From NCBI GenBank assembly GCA_900752535.1, contig CAADVV010000098.1, forward strand, positions 1 to 8,609: DNA of 8,609 nt, given 5' to 3'. Position numbers and translations under genes: made by a program. The stretch comes from Bacteroidales bacterium. Its GTDB lineage: Bacteria; Bacteroidota; Bacteroidia; Bacteroidales; Muribaculaceae. Below the pieces are notes generated by a model, which was not told the origin of the DNA, searched no databases, and saw nothing but the letters and a program-made list of their open reading frames with translations. Shown in pieces: positions 5,609 through 8,609 of this stretch. The stretch's first letter is position 1; each line of letters starts with the position of its first letter.

Positions 5609-7513
5609 TCAGTGTACCATGGCTTTGACGCTGTGGTGCCCGCTGCGAATGATGTACATACCGGCTGTCAGGCTGACACGTGCGGCTGCCCCGTTATAGA
5701 CTTCGACTCCCGTAGCTGTATAGACGCTGACCGGGCCGTCGGCTTTGATGTCGGCATAGCCTGTGCCGACATTGACTTTAAGGTTGCTGAGGTCGGTGGT
5801 TGTGTCATCGGTTGCCGTCGTGGCGGACGCGGTGAATACCTGCATTGAGTGGTAGGTGGGGCTGAGTTTGCTGTCTTCGGTATAAACGGTTTTGACAAAG
5901 AATGTGTAGTCGCCTTTGTCAGTGTCGATACCCAGTGTCTCGGGCGATACAAGTTTGGTTACATGATAGCTGAGCTCGTCTTTGGATGCGGCACGCTGTT
6001 TTTTGACAGCCGCGGCGGGAGCATTGTGGTGGAAATACTTTGCCGAGGCATGACCGGTTTCGTCGTGATAGACAAATCCGGCATCGTTAATGTTGGCATA
6101 GGCTCCTCTGACTACATAAATTTCGCAGTGGTCGACATGCTCTTCGTTTTTGATGAAATTGACATCGGCATCTACAGACAGGCCTTCCTCGGGATGCACC
6201 TTTACATCATTCAGCTTCAGTTCGACCTGCGCGGTTATGTCGGAACCGAATAGAATGTCGGTATCAAAATACGCACCGTCATATGTCATGTTGAAGTAAG
6301 GAGCATTGACATAGTTGCTCTCCTGGATTTCCCAACCCCACCAACCATTATCCGAAGAATATACCGGTGTCAGCAATGTCCAGTTGCCGAATTTGGCCTC
6401 GATGCCCTGATAGGTGCGTCGGGCACCGCCGTTGGTGACCCAGCCTTTGGGCTCGGAATTGTGTTTTGGCCCGTCGACTTTCTGCCATGTACCGCTCAGG
6501 TCTTTGCAGTCTGTTCCAGTAAGCCCTTCAAAGAATCGTTTGGTACAATTCGGAATATATGGGCCTGAGTTCTTGTCAAAACAAGCTATATACCACACAT
6601 TCCATAACGGCCAACTTGAACCGCTTTGGTCAAGATGCGGAAAGCAGCCGGTGCTGATTCCACGGCAGGGTATCACACAGGTACCGTCGTCTTTAAATGT
6701 CCCTTTTACTAAGACCTGATTGACATGGTCTGTACCATAGCCGAGATTGCCATAGTTGAACAATTCGAAGTTTTTATTGTCGGTGTCCCATTTCACCAAC
6801 ATGGGATAGCCGCGTTGGTCCGAGATTTTACCCGTTGTCATTCGAGCCGATGAGCTGGAACTGGTATAGTAATCCCGGCGTGTCTTGTCGGTGGCGTAAC
6901 CGTCCATAAATTCGGGATTGAGTTTACGGTAGTGGTCAAAGTTGTAGAAATCAAGATAGACAGTGACTCCCGTACAATCTGCCGGACCGCCGCTGCAGAA
7001 GAGATAATAACCACCATTGCCTGCGACATCGTCAGGAAGTTGGAATGTGATACCATCTTCCTCGCTCTCCTCTATATCAAGATTAAAAACAGAAACGCCG
7101 CTGTTATATGTATAATTAGAACTATAATATGAGTCTGGTTCGGTAGACGTAATTGGTCTGATATAGTATGTCTTGCCGGTATGATCACTATTGGTATTCT
7201 TGACGTTGCTCTTGATTGACAGGCGGGTGCCGTCGGTGCTTTCGGCGCCGTCTTCATCGCACAGTGTGAATACAAAATCGCACAATGTCTCAAAGTTGCG
7301 CATCTTGATATGGGTATTGTCTACCTTCTCAAGCTGAACGGCAAAACTACGCAAAATATTGAAGTCTATTCCGTTTTGATAGTGTTTTTGCTGCCGGGCC
7401 TCGGCTATCATGGAGGGACAGTTCTCCACAATTTGGTCTACCGTGAAGGCGCTTACAGCATCTGTCCCTGACAGGCCGGCTGCCAAAGACAATGTCAGCA
7501 ATAATCTTTTCAT
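5609..7513 (-). CDS. Secreted protein of unknown function with T9SS-like C-terminal tail
   Basis: The product has 634 residues if the ATG at 7513-7511 is used. This start gives a clean Sec signal peptide (MKRLLLTLSLAAGLSGTDAV, cleavage after about VSA at 20-22). The upstream ATG at 7600 would add 29 polar residues ahead of it and was rejected. The mature part has many Gly, Tyr, Asn and Trp residues typical of surface beta-rich proteins, with no catalytic motif I recognise. A FN3-like stretch near the C-terminus includes GDYTFFVKTVYTEDSKLS. The last 60 or so residues (from about 574) read VSVYTATGVEVYNG and LTAGMYIIRSG, the pattern of a type-A T9SS sorting domain (GMYI, then a basic end). I infer export across the outer membrane by T9SS. 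It is monocistronic and convergent with the zinc-ribbon unit. Function unknown. Confidence 0.88.
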   Translation of the reverse strand: MKRLLLTLSLAAGLSGTDAVSAFTVDQIVENCPSMIAEARQQKHYQNGIDFNILRSFAVQLEKVDNTHIKMRNFETLCDFVFTLCDEDGAESTDGTRLSIKSNVKNTNSDHTGKTYYIRPITSTEPDSYYSSNYTYNSGVSVFNLDIEESEEDGITFQLPDDVAGNGGYYLFCSGGPADCTGVTVYLDFYNFDHYRKLNPEFMDGYATDKTRRDYYTSSSSSARMTTGKISDQRGYPMLVKWDTDNKNFELFNYGNLGYGTDHVNQVLVKGTFKDDGTCVIPCRGISTGCFPHLDQSGSSWPLWNVWYIACFDKNSGPYIPNCTKRFFEGLTGTDCKDLSGTWQKVDGPKHNSEPKGWVTNGGARRTYQGIEAKFGNWTLLTPVYSSDNGWWGWEIQESNYVNAPYFNMTYDGAYFDTDILFGSDITAQVELKLNDVKVHPEEGLSVDADVNFIKNEEHVDHCEIYVVRGAYANINDAGFVYHDETGHASAKYFHHNAPAAAVKKQRAASKDELSYHVTKLVSPETLGIDTDKGDYTFFVKTVYTEDSKLSPTYHSMQVFTASATTATDDTTTDLSNLKVNVGTGYADIKADGPVSVYTATGVEVYNGAAARVSLTAGMYIIRSGHHSVKAMVH

Positions 7514-7681
7514 GTAAAGTATGTTATAATGTTTAAGAATTATATCTGATTGGCAGGTATTTGTTGTTTGATTGGAATTTTGGGAAATTGCCTTAACCAA
7601 GCCATATATGCCACCGGATAAATGTGGCTAATTGGTAGGTAATTACGGTGCAAATAGCCTCGTTTGCCTACGTTATTTATG

Positions 7682-7689
7682 CAAATTTA
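7682..7689 (-). promoter_or_regulatory. Candidate -7 box for the secreted-protein gene
   Basis: On the minus strand this reads TAAATTTG, a full TAnnTTTG match, about 170 bases upstream of the ATG. The two GTTAAAAC copies at 7712-7729 lie in the region where a -33 element or an activator site would be, but no exact TTTG is present at the right spacing. The leader would be long (about 160 nt). Confidence 0.35.
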
Positions 7690-7763
7690 GGTAATAAATA
7701 GGTGATCCTTGGTTAAAACTTGTTAAAACATATGGATCAGCGAGTTCTATTTCTGGCGTATTA

Positions 7764-7778
7764 TATTGAATATCAATA
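7764..7778. repeat. 15-bp palindrome, operator-like
   Basis: TATTGA (7764-7769) and TCAATA (7773-7778) are perfect inverted copies around ATA. It lies outside any gene in an A+T-rich stretch between the secreted-protein promoter region and the orphan terminator. A regulator site is possible; no family can be named. Confidence 0.3.
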
Positions 7779-7851
7779 CAATCATTTATCGATACAAGAT
7801 GTCCAAACTGTCTTTTAATCTATAAAATCCCATAAATCGACGTAATATCTG

Positions 7852-7890
7852 AGCACCGAGGTGATTTTTCGTCTCGGTGCTTGATTTTTA
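7852..7890 (+). terminator. Orphan intrinsic terminator hairpin
   Basis: AGCACCGAG (7852-7860) pairs perfectly over 9 bp with CTCGGTGCT (7873-7881), followed by TGATTTTTA. The T-rich side is to the right, so it would stop plus-strand transcripts, yet no plus-strand gene ends upstream of it. It may end a small RNA starting within 7690-7850, or be left over from a lost gene or an IS insertion. Confidence 0.65.
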
Positions 7891-7945
7891 GACAAATAAT
7901 TTTCAATTTCGTATTACGCCTTAGTGTAATATCTAAAGAATATAA

Positions 7946-8325
7946 CACCTCCTGACTGGGGCAGTAAAATTCCGTCGCCCTGGAACCGAACTTCGACGAG
8001 TGAAAGATGCGCTCTACAAGTTGTATGGGTGCAGCATCGTGTATGACAAGGAGAAGAAACGAGCCCGCAAAATCACTGGCAAGTATCTTGGTTCGATAAC
8101 CGAGGCTGGAGGCTTCATGGAGTCGCGGAAGCGGATTATGGAGCGCGAGATAGAGGAGCTGAAGTCTGGCAGCCGGCTGAAGTTACGGAACCGCGTATCG
8201 GAAAGGTCAAGGAGTATGGTCTCTCCGGCTATATCCTGAAAGAACAGAAGCCATATCATCCGAAATACGTGATGCGACATTGGCGATCGTCGAATTTTTG
8301 GTCTGTCTTGATTTTTAGCCGATAA
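7946..8325 (+). pseudogene. IS1634-like transposase N-terminal fragment, frameshifted
   Basis: The frame opening after TAA 7943-7945 has no ATG at its head, but it encodes FRRPGTELRRVKDALYKLYG, VYDKEKKRARKITGKYLGSI and ESRKRIMEREIEELKSG, the usual N-terminal region of IS1634-type DDE transposases. The matching sequence then continues in the +2 frame from about 8170 (QPAEVTEPRIGKVKEYGLSG, then YILKEQKPYHPK). A one- or two-base indel near 8167-8172 has therefore broken it. Similarity fades after 8262 and this second frame stops at 8323-8325. The catalytic DDE part is missing and I see no terminal inverted repeats. A GTG at 8000 opens the longest uninterrupted stretch, but a functional short protein is unlikely. 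It is the remnant of an old insertion between the epimerase and secreted-protein genes. Confidence 0.72.
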
Positions 8326-8431
8326 GATTTGGAAGGAGAATTTTTATGCCGCACTATTTCTCTCGGACGGCGCATAGGGAACTGAGTTTCCGATCGCGGC
8401 GCGATAATCAGGCTATGTGAGGCGCCTTCTT

Positions 8432-8609
8432 TCAGAGCGGTGTGACGCCTATGCCGGGTGTGTCGGGCAGAGTGATGCGTCCGTCAATAATCTTCAGGCC
8501 GCTGAAGCGGTCGTTAGCGATGAGCAGATTGCCGTCGAGGTCGGCATAGTCGGCGAGTGGCGACAGCTGGGCCGCGGCTGTGACGCCGCATGTGGTTTCA
8601 GTCATGCAG
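8432..8609 (-). CDS. Enolase-superfamily dipeptide (L-Ala-D/L-Glu type) epimerase, C-terminal part
   Basis: The 59 C-terminal residues in view are cut by the right edge and end at TGA 8434-8432. CMTETTCGVTAAAQLSPLAD and YADLDGNLLIANDRFSGLKI match the last barrel strand and C-terminal segment of the muconate-lactonizing/dipeptide epimerase branch of the enolase superfamily, where ADLDG is characteristic. ITLPDTPGIGV is the typical end. Family members epimerise dipeptides such as L-Ala-D-Glu from peptidoglycan turnover, using Mg2+ in a TIM barrel in the cytoplasm. The catalytic lysines and metal ligands lie outside the window, so specificity cannot be judged. Downstream of it lie about 106 bases with small dyads (for example ATCGC/GCGAT at 8393-8405) and then the transposase fragment. 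Confidence 0.82.
   Translation of the reverse strand, partial: CMTETTCGVTAAAQLSPLADYADLDGNLLIANDRFSGLKIIDGRITLPDTPGIGVTPL

Larger units (their letters stand above)
7514..7945. other. Gene-free, A+T-rich intergenic region
   Basis: No coding sequence can be supported in these 432 bases. The part next to the secreted-protein gene is its leader, with a candidate -7 box at 7682-7689. It contains small inverted repeats GCCAC/GTGGC (7610-7628) and GCAAA/TTTGC (7650-7667), two copies of GTTAAAAC (7712-7719 and 7722-7729), a 15-bp palindrome (7764-7778), an orphan terminator hairpin (7852-7890) and a 9-bp direct repeat GTAATATCT (7842-7850 and 7926-7934). The right end abuts the transposase fragment. 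Confidence 0.6.

Noticed and set aside
5603..6253. Two plus-strand open frames (81 and 134 codons) opposite the secreted-protein gene
   Set aside because: The minus strand carries a signal peptide, a continuous 634-codon frame and a sorting tail, so the plus frames are shadows.
8000..8239. Intact 79-residue gene from the GTG at 8000
   Set aside because: Transposase similarity starts before this codon and continues in another frame after about 8170, which shows a broken transposase rather than a small gene.
8346..8420. 24-codon open frame preceded by GGAAGGAG
   Set aside because: It has no recognisable features, Bacteroidetes rarely rely on such ribosome sites, and it lies in a gap next to IS debris.
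1..8609. tRNA, rRNA genes and CRISPR arrays
   Set aside because: No cloverleaf or rRNA core sequence was recognised on either strand, and no regularly spaced direct repeats were seen.

Overview
The window looks like a chromosomal segment of a member of the Bacteroidales, most likely a gut Muribaculaceae-type genome (inference). The evidence is Bacteroidetes-style -7 boxes (TAnnTTTG) ahead of several genes, an absence of strong Shine-Dalgarno sequences, a Bacteroidetes-type AspRS, and a large exported protein ending in what resembles a type IX secretion (T9SS) sorting tail. The family identifications below come from reading the sequence by eye; no database search was run.

Layout. Positions 1-358 (-) hold the N-terminal part of a dGTPase-like HD phosphohydrolase that runs off the left edge. 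Divergent from it is a Sel1-repeat exported protein (554-1078, +). Its reading frame is interrupted by two in-frame TAG codons but otherwise runs intact to a TAA. Next comes a more A+T-rich gene (1121-1831, +) with an N-terminal winged helix of the HARE-HTH kind and a C-terminal PD-(D/E)xK-nuclease-like domain. Then comes a housekeeping operon on +: aspS (1956-3713), a Nif3/DUF34 metal-binding protein whose start overlaps the aspS end, and a coiled-coil C4 zinc-ribbon protein (4542-5321), closed by a strong intrinsic terminator (5351-5394).

Directly behind the T-tract of that terminator lies a roughly 190-nt structured sequence (about 5392-5585, +). I read it as an internally deleted group IIC intron: a recognisable 5' intron segment, then a domain V with a CGC triad, then a domain VI-like hairpin and a CCCGAT end. 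No intron-encoded protein and no DII-DIV are present. Group IIC introns are known to insert behind terminator hairpins, so location and sequence agree.

A convergent gene (5609-7513, -) encodes a 634-residue secreted protein of unknown function. Its upstream region (7514-7945) holds no gene, but it contains a -7 box, a 15-bp palindrome, repeated short words and an orphan terminator hairpin pointing rightward. Positions 7946-8325 (+) are a decayed fragment of an IS1634-like transposase, with a frameshift near 8170. The right edge (8432-8609, -) is the C-terminus of an enolase-superfamily dipeptide (L-Ala-D/L-Glu type) epimerase.

The core genes serve translation and general metabolism. The accessory signals (broken Sel1 gene, HTH-nuclease gene, intron remnant, IS remnant) sit between them. 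The most interesting observations are the intron remnant behind the terminator, the doubly amber-interrupted Sel1 gene, and the stand-alone HTH plus nuclease-like protein.
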